A DNA stretch of 64,000 nt, taken from Rathayibacter sp. VKM Ac-2754 (GTDB lineage: Bacteria; Actinomycetota; Actinomycetes; Actinomycetales; Microbacteriaceae). A model generated the notes under the pieces. The model did not search any database. It was not told the DNA's origin and saw only the letters and a list, made by a program, of their open reading frames with translations. The translations under genes and the position numbers were made by a program. Below, one piece after another: positions 8,349-17,442 of the stretch (positions are counted from its first letter, which is position 1; every line of letters begins with the position of its first letter). The stretch is from contig NZ_WUCC01000001.1 in the NCBI RefSeq assembly GCF_009807095.1, forward strand, positions 62,001 to 126,000, written 5' to 3'.

Positions 8349-8798
8349 ATGAGTGCACTCCGCCTGGAAGAGCTGTCGGCCTCGAACATCTCCGCCGTGA
8401 ACGGGCTGAGCCTCAAACCCGGGCAGGAGCAGTTCATCGCGCCGGTGTCGTACTCGGCGGCCGCCGCAGTGATCGATCCCGGCGCCGCCTGGCAGCGCGC
8501 GATCCTCGACGACGACGAGCTCGTCGGCTTCATCCACGCCCACTTCGACCCGGAGGCCGCGGAGGAGTTCCGCAGCTGCATCTGGCGCATCAACATCGAC
8601 GCCTCGAAGCAGGGTCGTGGAGTCGGTACCTTCGCCGTCCGCGCGGCCGCCGACGAGGCGCGCACCCGCGGCTTCGACACCCTCACGGTCATCTGGGAGT
8701 CCGGCGAGGACGGCCCCGAGCAGTTCTTCCGCTGGATCGGCTTCGAGGTCGTCGGCGAGACGCAGTACGGCGAGAACATCGGGGCGCTGAAGCTCTGA
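8349..8798 (+). CDS. GNAT-family N-acetyltransferase (diamine/spermidine acetyltransferase-like)
   Basis: 149 residues with one GNAT fold. The acetyl-CoA pyrophosphate loop reads RINIDASKQGRGVGTFAV (motif A), followed by a C-terminal FRWIGFEVVGETQYGEN segment. Its overall form resembles the spermidine/diamine acetyltransferase branch, but the acceptor is not provable. TAGATT at 8337-8342 ends six bases before the ATG, so the mRNA is probably leaderless. The next gene starts within 75 bases in the same direction. Confidence 0.82.
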   Translation: MSALRLEELSASNISAVNGLSLKPGQEQFIAPVSYSAAAAVIDPGAAWQRAILDDDELVGFIHAHFDPEAAEEFRSCIWRINIDASKQGRGVGTFAVRAAADEARTRGFDTLTVIWESGEDGPEQFFRWIGFEVVGETQYGENIGALKL

Positions 8799-8869
8799 TC
8801 GCAGCCGCCGGGCAGCCGGGTCCGCCGCCCGACGGGACGGCCCCCGACTCCCCCGACTTCGTCTCCGCC

Positions 8870-9145
8870 GTGCTGGCGGTCGTCGACTCCATCCCGCCGG
8901 GTCGCGTGATGGCCTACGGAGAGATCGCCGCGGTCCTCGGCACGCGCGCCGCTCGAGCGGTCGGGACCGTCATGGCCCGCTACGGCTCGGACGTCGCGTG
9001 GTGGCGCGTCGTCCGCTCGGGCGGCGCTCCGCCGATCGGGCACGAGGAGCGGGCGCGCGTCGAGTACGAGCGCGAGGGGACGCCACTGGTGACGACTCCG
9101 AGCGGCTACCGCGTCGACGTGCGCGCGGCGCGCTGGCGGCCCTGA
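8870..9145 (+). CDS. Alkyltransferase-like (ATL) protein of the MGMT/Ogt family, no acceptor cysteine
   Basis: 91 residues with the DNA-binding fold of O6-alkylguanine transferases (IPPGRVMAYGEIAAVLG; RAVGTVM). Where active enzymes have PCHRV, this protein has AWWRVVR, so the acceptor Cys is replaced by Trp, as in ATL proteins that flag alkylated guanine for nucleotide excision repair. Homology seems to extend about six codons upstream (SPDFVSAV), but there is no ATG, GTG or TTG in that stretch. Either GTG 8870 is used, or a rare codon such as the CTG at 8795 that overlaps the GNAT stop. Confidence 0.82.
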   Translation: MLAVVDSIPPGRVMAYGEIAAVLGTRAARAVGTVMARYGSDVAWWRVVRSGGAPPIGHEERARVEYEREGTPLVTTPSGYRVDVRAARWRP

Positions 9146-9169
9146 GCCGCGCTCATAGGCCGCGGGGCC

Positions 9170-10972
9170 TCACACCAGCGACTCGCGCCACGCCGCGTGC
9201 AGCGTCGCGAACCGCCCCGCGCCGGCGATCAGCGCCTCCGGAGTGCCGTCCTCGACGATGCGCCCGTGCTCCATCACCAGAACACGATCGGCGATCGCCA
9301 CCGTCGAGAGGCGGTGCGCGATGATCACCGCCGTGCGGTCGGCGAGCAGGGTCTGCAGACCCTGCTGCACCAGGCGCTCGCTCGGGATGTCGAGGGACGA
9401 CGTCGCCTCGTCGAGGATCAGCACCGCCGGGTCGGCGAGGAAGGCGCGCGCGAACGAGATCAGCTGCCGCTGCCCGGCCGAGACGCGGCCGCCGCGCTTG
9501 TTGACATCGGTGTCGTAGCCGTCGGGGAGCGCCTGGATGAACTCGTGCGCGCCGACGGCCTTCGAGGCGGCGACGATCTCGTCGTACGACGCCGACGGCC
9601 GCCCTATCGCGATGTTGTCCGCGACCGAGCCCGAGAAGAGGTACGCCTCCTGGGTCACCATGACGATCGCGCGCCGCAGGTCCTTCGGGTGCAGCTGCCG
9701 CAGATCGACGCCGTCGAGGGTCACGACGCCGTCGCTCGGGTCGTAGAACCGCGAGATGAGCTTGGCGAAGGTCGTCTTGCCGGCGCCGGTCGACCCGACG
9801 AGGGCGATCGTCTGACCGGCCGGGATGTCGAGGTCGAAGCGCGGCAGGATCTCGCGGTCGCTGGTGTACTCGAAGCGCACGCCCTCGAAGCCGAGACGGC
9901 CGCGGGCCTGCCGCAGGTCGATCGGACGGGTGGGATCCGGCACGCCCGGCTCCTCCGCGAGGACGCCCGAGATCTTCTCGAGCGCCGCGGCGGCCGACTG
10001 GTAGGAGTTGTAGAACATCGCCATCTCCTGCACCGGGTCGAAGAACCGCCGGGTGTAGAGCAGGACTGCGAGCAGCGCGCCGATCTCGAGCCCGCCGTCG
10101 AGCACGCGGACGCCTCCGATGAAGAGCACGACCGCGACGGTCACGTTGCCGATCAGCACGAGGCCGGGATCGAAGGTGCCGAAGACGCCGAAGACCTTCT
10201 TGTAGGCCAGCCGGTACTTCTCGACGACCCCGCTGAAGACCTCCTCGTTGCGCTTCTCGGCGCGGAAGGTCTGCACCGCGCGGATGCCCGTCATCGTCTC
10301 GACGAACTGCACGATCAGCCGCGAGGAGGCGACGCGGGTGCCGCGGAACAGCGCCTGCGACCTCTTCTGGAACCACCGCGTCAGGATGGCGAGCGGCACG
10401 AGCGCGCACGCGAGCACGATCCCGCTCACTCCGTCGAGCGTCACCAGAGCGATCGCGACGAAGCCCATGTAGAGCGCGCCCTGCACGAGCTGGTTGATCC
10501 CGGAGTCGAGCAGCTCGCGGATGGAGTCGAGGTCGCTCGTCTGCCGCGAGATGATGCGGCCCGAGGTGTAGTTCTCGTGGAACTCGAGGCTGAGCTTCTG
10601 CGTGTGCAGGAAGACGCGCTTGCGCAGGTCGATCAGGATCGCCTGGCTCACCCGGGCCGAGAGCACGGTGTACCAGGCGACCAGAACGGCGCCGATCACG
10701 CCGGTCAGCACGTAGGCGCCGACGGCCAGGGCGAGCGGGGTCGCGTCGCCGTCGAGCACCGCCGGCAGGCCGTTGTCGATGCCCGCGGCGATCAGGGCGG
10801 GCCCGGCCACCTGCGCCGCGGTCGAGACCACGACGACGATCGCCGTGAGCACGAGGCGCAGGCGGAGGGGTCGGAGCAGCGAGCCCAGCAGCCGCAGCGA
10901 GCGACGGCGCATCTGGGCGGACTCGGCGCGCGACAGATCGTCGCGCTCCTCGGTCGAACCGAGCGTGCTCAT
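9170..10972 (-). CDS. ABC exporter half-transporter with the catalytic Walker B (heterodimer subunit 2)
   Basis: 600 residues: six membrane helices (about 35-330), then an NBD with Walker [10 protein letters not shown], signature VSAGQRQ, Walker [10 protein letters not shown] with the catalytic Glu, and H-loop IIAHRLS. The signature departs from LSGGQ. Its ATG overlaps the stop of the upstream half-transporter by four bases (ATGA), so the two are co-translated and should form one heterodimer, like TM287/288 or BmrCD. The canonical ATP site would use this Walker A/B with the partner's LSGGQ. Substrates of such pairs are usually drugs, lipids or peptides; none can be assigned. Confidence 0.9.
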   Translation of the reverse strand: MSTLGSTEERDDLSRAESAQMRRRSLRLLGSLLRPLRLRLVLTAIVVVVSTAAQVAGPALIAAGIDNGLPAVLDGDATPLALAVGAYVLTGVIGAVLVAWYTVLSARVSQAILIDLRKRVFLHTQKLSLEFHENYTSGRIISRQTSDLDSIRELLDSGINQLVQGALYMGFVAIALVTLDGVSGIVLACALVPLAILTRWFQKRSQALFRGTRVASSRLIVQFVETMTGIRAVQTFRAEKRNEEVFSGVVEKYRLAYKKVFGVFGTFDPGLVLIGNVTVAVVLFIGGVRVLDGGLEIGALLAVLLYTRRFFDPVQEMAMFYNSYQSAAAALEKISGVLAEEPGVPDPTRPIDLRQARGRLGFEGVRFEYTSDREILPRFDLDIPAGQTIALVGSTGAGKTTFAKLISRFYDPSDGVVTLDGVDLRQLHPKDLRRAIVMVTQEAYLFSGSVADNIAIGRPSASYDEIVAASKAVGAHEFIQALPDGYDTDVNKRGGRVSAGQRQLISFARAFLADPAVLILDEATSSLDIPSERLVQQGLQTLLADRTAVIIAHRLSTVAIADRVLVMEHGRIVEDGTPEALIAGAGRFATLHAAWRESLV

Positions 10973-12864
10973 GAGCGGGTCTCCTGGTCGATGGTGTCGG
11001 CGTCGCCGCTCGGACGGGAGCCGACGCGCTCGGTCCCCGGCGGGCGGGTGAGCTCGTCCTCCTCGAGGCTCGAGATGACGAAGCGGTAGTGCGGGCTCGA
11101 CGCGAGCAGCTCGCTGTGGGTGCCGACGGCGGTGACGCGCCCCTCCTCGAGGAGCGCGACCCGGTCGGCCAGGGCGACGGTCGAGGGCCGGTGCGCGACG
11201 ATCAGCGCGGTCGTGCCGCCGAGGACCCGGCGCAGGCCCGCCTCGACGCGCGCCTCCGTGTCGACGTCGAGCGCCGACAGCGGGTCGTCGAGGACCAGCA
11301 CGGAGGGGCGCGCCGCGATCACACGGGCGAGCGCGAGCCGCTGGCGCTGTCCGCCCGAGAGGCTCATCCCCTCCTCGCCGACCGTGGTGTCGAGCCCGTT
11401 CGGAAGGGCGTGCACGAAGCCGGCCTGTGCGATCTCGAGGGCCTCGAGAAGCTGCTCCTCGCTCGCGTCGGGGCGACCGAGCAGGACGTTCTCGCGCACC
11501 GAGGTCGAGAACAGCGTGGCGTCCTCGAAGGCCATTCCGACGTGAGAGCGCAGCTCGTCGCGCCGCATCCGCCGCACGTCGACACCGTCGATCTCGATCG
11601 CCCCCGCGGTGACGTCGTAGAGCCGCGGCAGCAGCGCGGTCAGGGTCGTCTTGCCCGAGCCGGTCACCCCGACCAGCGCCATCGTCTCGCCGGGCTCGAC
11701 CTCGAGGTCGACGCCGTCGAGCAGATCGGGGAAGCGCTCGGGCGCGTCCTGGTAGCGGAAGTGCACGTCGCGGAACCGCACACGACCGAGGGGCCGCTCG
11801 ATCGTCTCGGGCGCCTGGGGATCGGTGATCGTGTTGGCGCTGTCCATCACCTCGAAGTAGCGGTCGACCGCCGTGCGGGTGTCGAAGGTCATCGAGAGCA
11901 GGAAGCCGATCGACTCGACGGGCCAGCGCAGGACGGTCGCCGTGGCGAAGAAGGCGAACAGCTCGCCGACGCTCAGCTGGCCGTCGGCGGCGAGCCAGAC
12001 GCCGCCCAGGAGGCAGAGCGCGAAGGCGATGTCGGGGACGAGGAGGAGGACGAGCCAGATCCCGGCGATCGCCTTGGCCTTGGCGATCTCGGTGCCGCGC
12101 AGCAGCTCGGCCTGGTCGGCGAAGCCCGCCAGGGCGTGCTTGTGCCGGCCGAACGCCTTGAGCACGCGGATGCCGTGCACCGACTGCTCGACCGTCGTGG
12201 CGAGGTCTCCCGCCTGGTCCTGGCTCCGGCGGGCGATGCTCGAGTAGCGCTTCTCGAAGGCGAAGCCGTAGATCCAGACCGGGACGGAGCAGACGATGAA
12301 CAGGACGCCGAGGATCGGGTTCCAGTAGACGAGCACGCCGAAGCCCACGACGATCGTGAGGGCGTTGACGACGAGCAGCACGAATCCGAAAGCGATCCAG
12401 CGGCGGATGAGGCTGAGATCGCTCATCGCGCGCGACAGCAGCTGCCCGCTCTGCCAGCGGTCGTGGAAGGACACCGGGAGGTCCTGCAGCTGCCGGTAGA
12501 GCGCGCTGCGCATCCTCGCCTCGATCCGCGTGCTCGGAGTGAGGACCATCCGGCGGCGCAGCGCGATGGCGACGGCCTCGAGGACGCCGAGGGCGAGCAC
12601 GACCCCGACGGGCCCGATCAGCGGGCCGAGGTCGCCCGACCCGGCGGCGCCGGCTCCGTCGCCCAGCGGACCGTCGACGAGCTGCTGCAGCACGATCGGG
12701 ATCGCCAGCGAGACGAGGCTCGCCACGAGGGCGACCACGATCCCGAGGGTCAGCCGGGGCAGCGAGTCGCCGACGAAGGGGAGCAGCCGCAGCAGGGTGC
12801 GCAGGGTGCTCGGTCGCTTCGACTCGACCCGGCGGTCGTCGATCGGAGTGGTGGGTGCGGACAC
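10969..12864 (-). CDS. ABC exporter half-transporter with degenerate Walker B (heterodimer subunit 1)
   Basis: 631 residues: six membrane helices (about 40-340), then an NBD with Walker [10 protein letters not shown], canonical LSGGQRQR, H-loop IVAHRPS, and Walker [13 protein letters not shown]. Asp replaces the catalytic Glu there, as in the non-hydrolysing site of asymmetric ABC exporters. It is the first gene of a two-gene operon with the half-transporter that follows. The GTG start has no obvious Shine-Dalgarno. The 34-residue C-terminal tail after the NBD is acidic and specific to this protein. Confidence 0.9.
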   Translation of the reverse strand: MSAPTTPIDDRRVESKRPSTLRTLLRLLPFVGDSLPRLTLGIVVALVASLVSLAIPIVLQQLVDGPLGDGAGAAGSGDLGPLIGPVGVVLALGVLEAVAIALRRRMVLTPSTRIEARMRSALYRQLQDLPVSFHDRWQSGQLLSRAMSDLSLIRRWIAFGFVLLVVNALTIVVGFGVLVYWNPILGVLFIVCSVPVWIYGFAFEKRYSSIARRSQDQAGDLATTVEQSVHGIRVLKAFGRHKHALAGFADQAELLRGTEIAKAKAIAGIWLVLLLVPDIAFALCLLGGVWLAADGQLSVGELFAFFATATVLRWPVESIGFLLSMTFDTRTAVDRYFEVMDSANTITDPQAPETIERPLGRVRFRDVHFRYQDAPERFPDLLDGVDLEVEPGETMALVGVTGSGKTTLTALLPRLYDVTAGAIEIDGVDVRRMRRDELRSHVGMAFEDATLFSTSVRENVLLGRPDASEEQLLEALEIAQAGFVHALPNGLDTTVGEEGMSLSGGQRQRLALARVIAARPSVLVLDDPLSALDVDTEARVEAGLRRVLGGTTALIVAHRPSTVALADRVALLEEGRVTAVGTHSELLASSPHYRFVISSLEEDELTRPPGTERVGSRPSGDADTIDQETRS

Positions 12865-13005
12865 GGTGAAGGGCTTTCGCGACGAGGAGGGTGGGTGGGG
12901 TCGCCGCGGGCCCGTCCCGGGCGCTGCGCAGCCTTGCAGGCTATACCCCGGCTATGCGTCGCGTCCACCGCGGGGCGTGTCGCGCCCCTCCTCGCCGAGG
13001 GCTCG

Positions 13006-14265
13006 TCAGCGCACGCGCACCGAGAGGCAGGTGACGCAGCCCTCGAGCTTCTCGAACTCCGAGATGTCGACGGTCACGACGGTGTAGCCGAGATCGCGCA
13101 GCAGCGCGGCGCTCCTCGGTGCCGACGCCGCCATCAGCAGGGTGCTCGGGTCGAGGACGACGACGTGCGCGCCGGGCTCCTCGGGCATCGGCAGGAAGGA
13201 CGGGAAGAGGCGCGGCTCGTCGACCACGGGCTCCCAGCCGATCACGGTGCCGTCGGGCAGGGCCGTGACGGCGCTCTTCAGGTGCAGGACACGGGTGAGC
13301 GGCACGGCGACGACGTTGAACCCGAGCGGGCCGAGGAGGGCGCGCAGCTGGGCGATCCCCTCGGCGTTGGTGCGGCCGCCGCGACCGACGTAGACGGTCG
13401 AGCCGACCTTGAGGACGTCGCCGCCCTCGAGGGTGCCCGGCGCCTCAATGCGGTGCAGCGTGAGATCGAGGGCCGAGGCCGCCTCCTCCGCCGCGGCGAC
13501 CTCGCCCCGGCGGGACTCTGCGCCCGGGCGGGTGAGCACGGCGTGGTCTCCGACGACGACGACGGCGTCCTCGAGGAAGACGGAGTCGGCCATCGCGGGA
13601 GCGGGAGCGACCTCGACGGTCTCCCAGCCGGCCTCGTCGAGCGCGTCGACGTAGGCCTCCCACTGCTTCTGCGCCTTCTCCTGGTCGACCGGGACGCGCT
13701 CGAGGTGGGTGAGCTCCCCGGCGTCGAGGTTGAGGGCCGGGGCGCGCACGAGCGCGATGCGGCGACCGCGGGTCGATGCCGTCGAGCTCGTCGCGCTCGT
13801 CGGGGCCTTCGGCGCGGAGGCGACCGCGATGCGATGGCCGAGGGTCGCGGCCGTGAGGGTGAACGCGAGGAGGAAGACGAGATTGAGGCCGCCGAACGTC
13901 TCGACGATGGACGTCCAGACTTCGCCCGTGATCGGGGTGCCGCTCGCGCTGGCCTGCACGAGAGTGCCGAAGGTTGCGCCGATCAGCCCGGCGACGAGGC
14001 CGGCGATCGCCGCGGTCCACGCGCGGTTCAGCAGCCCCGCGACAGCGAGCGCGAAGACCACCACGAACGCGAGAGCGCTCGACAGGAGGAAGTAGGCGTT
14101 GACCTGAGGCAGCGAGGAGGCGGCCAGCTGGTTGCCGATGAAGAAGGCGAGCAGGTTGGCGAGGTGGGCCGCGAGGGCTGTCGCCGCGGCGGCGGCGAGG
14201 GCGCCGAGGAGGCGGCGGGCGAGGCTGGGGGCGGGCGCGGAGGCGAGCGTCGAGTCGGAGGGCAC
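13006..14265 (-). CDS. Dimethylarginine dimethylaminohydrolase fused to an N-terminal four-helix membrane domain
   Basis: 419 residues. About 1-150 form four hydrophobic helices; a Ser/Thr/Ala linker (about 150-168) leads to a DDAH domain at about 168-419. The pentein triad is visible as Glu280 (LEGGDVL), His328 (LHLKSAV) and Cys413 (VTCLS). DDAH turns N-omega-methylated arginines into citrulline and methylamines; DDAH enzymes are normally soluble and about 250-290 residues long, so the membrane domain is an addition. TAAGGT at 14272-14277 ends six bases before the GTG, so the transcript is probably leaderless. The next 950 bases upstream are non-coding. Confidence 0.88.
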   Translation of the reverse strand: MPSDSTLASAPAPSLARRLLGALAAAAATALAAHLANLLAFFIGNQLAASSLPQVNAYFLLSSALAFVVVFALAVAGLLNRAWTAAIAGLVAGLIGATFGTLVQASASGTPITGEVWTSIVETFGGLNLVFLLAFTLTAATLGHRIAVASAPKAPTSATSSTASTRGRRIALVRAPALNLDAGELTHLERVPVDQEKAQKQWEAYVDALDEAGWETVEVAPAPAMADSVFLEDAVVVVGDHAVLTRPGAESRRGEVAAAEEAASALDLTLHRIEAPGTLEGGDVLKVGSTVYVGRGGRTNAEGIAQLRALLGPLGFNVVAVPLTRVLHLKSAVTALPDGTVIGWEPVVDEPRLFPSFLPMPEEPGAHVVVLDPSTLLMAASAPRSAALLRDLGYTVVTVDISEFEKLEGCVTCLSVRVR

Positions 14266-14344
14266 GCCGCGACCTTACGCGCTCCGACCAGGGCACCCCC
14301 TTTCGGGAACCTTGCGGCCCCCTGAGAGCCGCCCCTCCCACTCC

Positions 14345-14472
14345 GCAGAAGGTGCGGTAGTCGCACCCGACTACTGCAACGTCTGGAGTCTCGAGGCCTC
14401 CGCCACCCGACAGCGCAGTAGTTGTCGAACTCGATCCTCGACTACGACAACTCCTGGACTCTCGAAGCTCCC
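14345..14472. repeat. Family C hairpin repeat, two copies
   Basis: Copy 1 (14345-14403) and copy 2 (14414-14472) each pair a GTAGT block with a CGACTAC block, followed by C-T-G-G-A and a TCTCGA box (GTCTGGAGTCTCGAGGC; CTCCTGGACTCTCGAAGC). Each would fold as a hairpin. They occupy the start of the 951-bp spacer between the DDAH gene and purH. Confidence 0.7.
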
Positions 14473-14566
14473 ACTCCTCGCCGGCGCGAGAAAGCAGAGC
14501 GCACTCCCCCTCCTGACGCGCCGGCTTCCTCGCGGCGGTGGGTGTCCTGTCCGAGCGGCCCGCCCT

Positions 14567-14713
14567 CGCTGATCGAGCAGCCCGCCCCTCGCTGATCGAG
14601 TAGCCCGCGTAGCCGACGTCTCGAGATCCCCCAGCGTCAGAAGGGCAGGGCAGGAGCCTCATGTGCTGACGCTGGTGGGTCTCGATACGCCCCTGCGGGG
14701 CTACTCGACCAGC
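14567..14713. repeat. Microbacteriaceae-type intergenic repeat (GATCGAGTAGCCC / GTCTCGATACGCC)
   Basis: CGCTGATCGAGCAGCCCGC and CGCTGATCGAGTAGCCCGC stand in tandem. At 14671-14713 a hairpin pairs GCTGGT with ACCAGC and GCCCC with GGGGC around a TGC loop. The GTCTCGATACG/CTACTCGACCAGC pattern is a common intergenic repeat in this bacterial family; that is recollection, not a search. Confidence 0.65.
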
Positions 14714-14791
14714 ATTGGTCCGCTCGAGCGCATCTCCCGCCAAGATCCGCCCGAACGTCAGCCTCAACGCCTACTCGACTCCCGAAGAGAG

Positions 14792-15195
14792 AGGCCGCTC
14801 AGCGGGAACCGCGTGCCAAGCGATTCCCGCGGCGGCCGACGCAGGACGCTCTGCAGGACGCAACCACCTCTGGCGGCCGACCGCGCCACGCCGCGCAGGG
14901 AGCGGCGTGGAAGACGAACACCACCCGAGGCCGCTCAGCGGGAATCGCGTGCCAGCGATTCCCGCGGCGGCCGACGCGACACGCTCTGCGGAACGCATCC
15001 ACCCCTGGAGGCCGACCGCGCCACGCCGCGCAGGGAGCGGCCTGGAAGACGAACACCACCCGAGGCCGCTCAGCGGGGATCGCGTGCCAAGCGATTCCCG
15101 CGGCGGCCGACGCAGGACGCTCTGCGGAACGCACCCACCCCAACAAGCCGACCGCGCCACGCCGCGCGAGGAGCGGCGTGGAAGACGAACACCTT
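14792..15195. repeat. Three-unit tandem array of a 135-bp palindromic repeat (family E)
   Basis: Units start at 14792, 14928 and 15063 (136, 135 and about 133 bp) with AGGCCGCTCAGCGGG and end with GGAAGACGAACACC. Each holds two hairpins: GCGGGAA/TTCCCGC around the unit start, and CCACGCCGC/GCGGCGTGG around a short loop. The units are mostly identical; a variable block lies in the middle (ACCTCTGG, CCCTGG, CCCAACA). The array stops next to the purH terminator. Confidence 0.9.
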
Positions 15196-15229
15196 CTTCC
15201 ACTGAGCGCTGCGCGCTCAGTGGAAGAAG
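15193..15229 (-). terminator. Hairpin spanning the purH stop codon
   Basis: CTTCTTCCACTGAGCGC and GCGCTCAGTGGAAGAAG are perfect 17-bp arms around a TGC loop. The last four sense codons of purH and its stop form one arm, so the transcript folds at the stop codon itself. Confidence 0.75.
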
Positions 15230-16818
15230 TGCCGCTCCCCCGTCGTGTACATCGTGACGCCGGCGCGCTTGGCGGCCTCGATGACCTCGGCGTCGCGCAC
15301 CGAGCCGCCGGGCTGGACGACGGCCTTCACGCCTGCGGCGAGGAGCACCTCGAGGCCGTCGGCGAACGGGAAGAACGCGTCGGAGGCGGCGACCGATCCG
15401 GGGGCGCGGTCGCCGGCGCGGGTGACGGCGAGGTGGCAGGAGTCGACGCGGTTGACCTGTCCCATGCCGACGCCGACGGAGGCGCCGCCCTTGGCCAGGA
15501 GGATCGCGTTCGACTTCACGGCGCGGCACGCCTTCCAGGCGAACTCGAGGTCGAGGAGCGTGTCGGCGTCCGCGGCCTCGCCGGCGACGAGCGTCCAGCC
15601 GGAGCTGACCTCGCCGGGGCCGCCGGTGAAGCGGTCGGGCTCCTGCAGCAGCACGCCTCCCGAGATCTGCTTGAACTCCGTCTCGACCGGCGCGTAGTAG
15701 TCGGGCAGCTGCAGCAGGCGCAGGTTCTTCTTCGTCTTGAGCACCTCGAGCGCCTCCGGCTCGAACGAGGGGGCGACCAGCACCTCGGTGAAGATCTCCT
15801 TGACCGTCTCGGCCATCGCGAGCGTGACGGGCCGGTTGGCGGCGATGACGCCTCCGAATGCCGACACCGGGTCGCACTCGTGCGCGCGACGGTGGGCGGA
15901 GGCGATGGGGTCGATCGCCTTGGCGTTGGCGATCGCGATGCCGCACGGATTGGCGTGCTTGATGATCGCGACGGCGGGCAGCACGAAGTCGTAGGCCGCA
16001 CGCACGGCGGCGTCGGCGTCGACGTAGTTGTTGTACGACATCTCCTTGCCGTGCAGCTGCGTGGCCTGGGCGATTCCCGTCCCGTCGGGCGAGACGTAGA
16101 GGGCAGCCTTCTGGTGCGAGTTCTCGCCGTAGCGCAGGACCTGCTGGAGGGTGCCGCGGATCTCGACGGCGCCCGGGAACCCGGCGTCCACCTCCTGGCC
16201 GGCGAACCATGCGGCGACGGCGGAGTCGTAGGACGCGGTGTGCGCGAAGGCGCGCGCGGCGAGGGTGCGCCGGGCCGCGAGGGTGGTGCCTCCCTCGCCG
16301 AGTGCGGCGATGACACCGGAGTAGTCGGCCGGGTCGACGACGATCGCCACGTTGGCGTGGTTCTTGGCCGACGCGCGGACGAGGGCGGGCCCGCCGATGT
16401 CGATGTTCTCGACGACCGTGGCCGCGTCGGCGCCGCCCGCGACCGTCTCGCGGAACGGGTACAGGTTGACGACGACGAGCTCGAACGCCGCGATGTCGAG
16501 CTGCTCGAGCTGCTCGCGGTGCGACGCGAGGCGCAGGTCGGCGAGGATCCCCGCGTGCACCGCCGGGTGCAGCGTCTTGACGCGGCCGTCGAGCGACTCC
16601 GGGAACCCGGTGACGGCGGCGACGTCGGTGACGTCGAAGCCCGCCTCGCGGATGGTCGCGGCGGTCGACCCGGTCGAGACCAGCTCGACGCCGGAGCCGG
16701 CGAGCGCCGCCGCCAGCTCGAGGAGCCCGGTCTTGTCGCTGACCGAGATCAGGGCGCGGCGGACGGGGACGACGTCGCGGTCGTCGTAGCTGCTGGGGTC
16801 GTGTGCGGTGATGCTCAT
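15217..16818 (-). CDS. purH: Bifunctional AICAR formyltransferase/IMP cyclohydrolase
   Basis: 533 residues covering the last two steps of IMP synthesis. The MGS-like cyclohydrolase domain is at about 18-150 ([27 protein letters not shown]). The AICAR formyltransferase domain follows, with [13 protein letters not shown] and the catalytic KHANPCG motif. The ATG at 16818 overlaps the purN stop by four bases (ATGA), so purN and purH are co-translated. No strong Shine-Dalgarno is seen, in line with coupling. The stop codon is buried in a 17-bp hairpin. Confidence 0.97.
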   Translation of the reverse strand: MSITAHDPSSYDDRDVVPVRRALISVSDKTGLLELAAALAGSGVELVSTGSTAATIREAGFDVTDVAAVTGFPESLDGRVKTLHPAVHAGILADLRLASHREQLEQLDIAAFELVVVNLYPFRETVAGGADAATVVENIDIGGPALVRASAKNHANVAIVVDPADYSGVIAALGEGGTTLAARRTLAARAFAHTASYDSAVAAWFAGQEVDAGFPGAVEIRGTLQQVLRYGENSHQKAALYVSPDGTGIAQATQLHGKEMSYNNYVDADAAVRAAYDFVLPAVAIIKHANPCGIAIANAKAIDPIASAHRRAHECDPVSAFGGVIAANRPVTLAMAETVKEIFTEVLVAPSFEPEALEVLKTKKNLRLLQLPDYYAPVETEFKQISGGVLLQEPDRFTGGPGEVSSGWTLVAGEAADADTLLDLEFAWKACRAVKSNAILLAKGGASVGVGMGQVNRVDSCHLAVTRAGDRAPGSVAASDAFFPFADGLEVLLAAGVKAVVQPGGSVRDAEVIEAAKRAGVTMYTTGERHFFH

Positions 16819-17408
16819 GCGCGGGAGAGGTCCTCGAGATCGACGGTTCCGTGGGCGATGTCGAGCACCGTCTGCACCAGCAGGCGACGCTCGATGGTCT
16901 TGATGCGCTCGTGCAGCGCGTGCTCGGTCTCGCCGGGGAGCACGGCGAGGCTCTCCTGCGCGATGATCGGGCCGGTGTCGACTCCGGTGTCGATGACGTG
17001 GACCGTCACTCCGGTCTCCACGGCTCCGGCGGCCAGGGCGTCGCGGACGGCGTGCGCTCCCGGGAAGAGCGGCAGCAGCGCGGGGTGCGTGTTGATCATC
17101 CGCGGGCTGAGGGCGTCGACCACCCCGGGCGGCAGGATGCGCATGAAGCCGGCGCAGACGACGAGATCGGGCTCCCATTCGCGGATGCACGCGAGCAGCT
17201 CCCCGCCCCAGGCGGCCCGGCTCGGGAACGCGTGCGGCGAGACGGTGAAGGACGGGATGTCGAACGCCTCGGCGTGACGCAGCCCCTCGGCCTCGGTGTC
17301 GCTGCCGACGGCGACGACGCGGGCGGGGAAGCGGCCGTCGCTCGCCGCCTCCAGCAGTGCGCGGAGGTTGGAGCCGCCGCCGGAGATGAGTACGACCAGC
17401 TTCAGCAC
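16815..17408 (-). CDS. purN: Phosphoribosylglycinamide formyltransferase (GART)
   Basis: 197 residues. PurN transfers the formyl group of 10-formyl-THF to GAR in purine synthesis. Visible are the phosphate loop SGGGSNL, the catalytic INTHPALLP segment (Asn/His) and the [10 protein letters not shown] loop with the catalytic Asp. TAGACT at 17415-17420 (minus strand) ends six bases before the GTG, so purN-purH may have its own leaderless promoter although DUF6350 lies only 34 bases upstream in the same direction. Confidence 0.95.
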   Translation of the reverse strand: MLKLVVLISGGGSNLRALLEAASDGRFPARVVAVGSDTEAEGLRHAEAFDIPSFTVSPHAFPSRAAWGGELLACIREWEPDLVVCAGFMRILPPGVVDALSPRMINTHPALLPLFPGAHAVRDALAAGAVETGVTVHVIDTGVDTGPIIAQESLAVLPGETEHALHERIKTIERRLLVQTVLDIAHGTVDLEDLSRA

Positions 17409-17442
17409 TGCGCAAGTCTAGGGGAGGCCCGCGCGCCGGGGG

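Noticed and set aside
8870-9145. Active O6-methylguanine-DNA methyltransferase
   Set aside because: The PCHRV cysteine is replaced by Trp in AWWRV, so alkyl transfer is not possible. ATL is the better call.
14771-16210. 479-codon frame on the minus strand covering the tandem repeats
   Set aside because: It is a shifted frame of purH that runs into the repeat array; the Arg-rich translation has no homology and purH explains the region.
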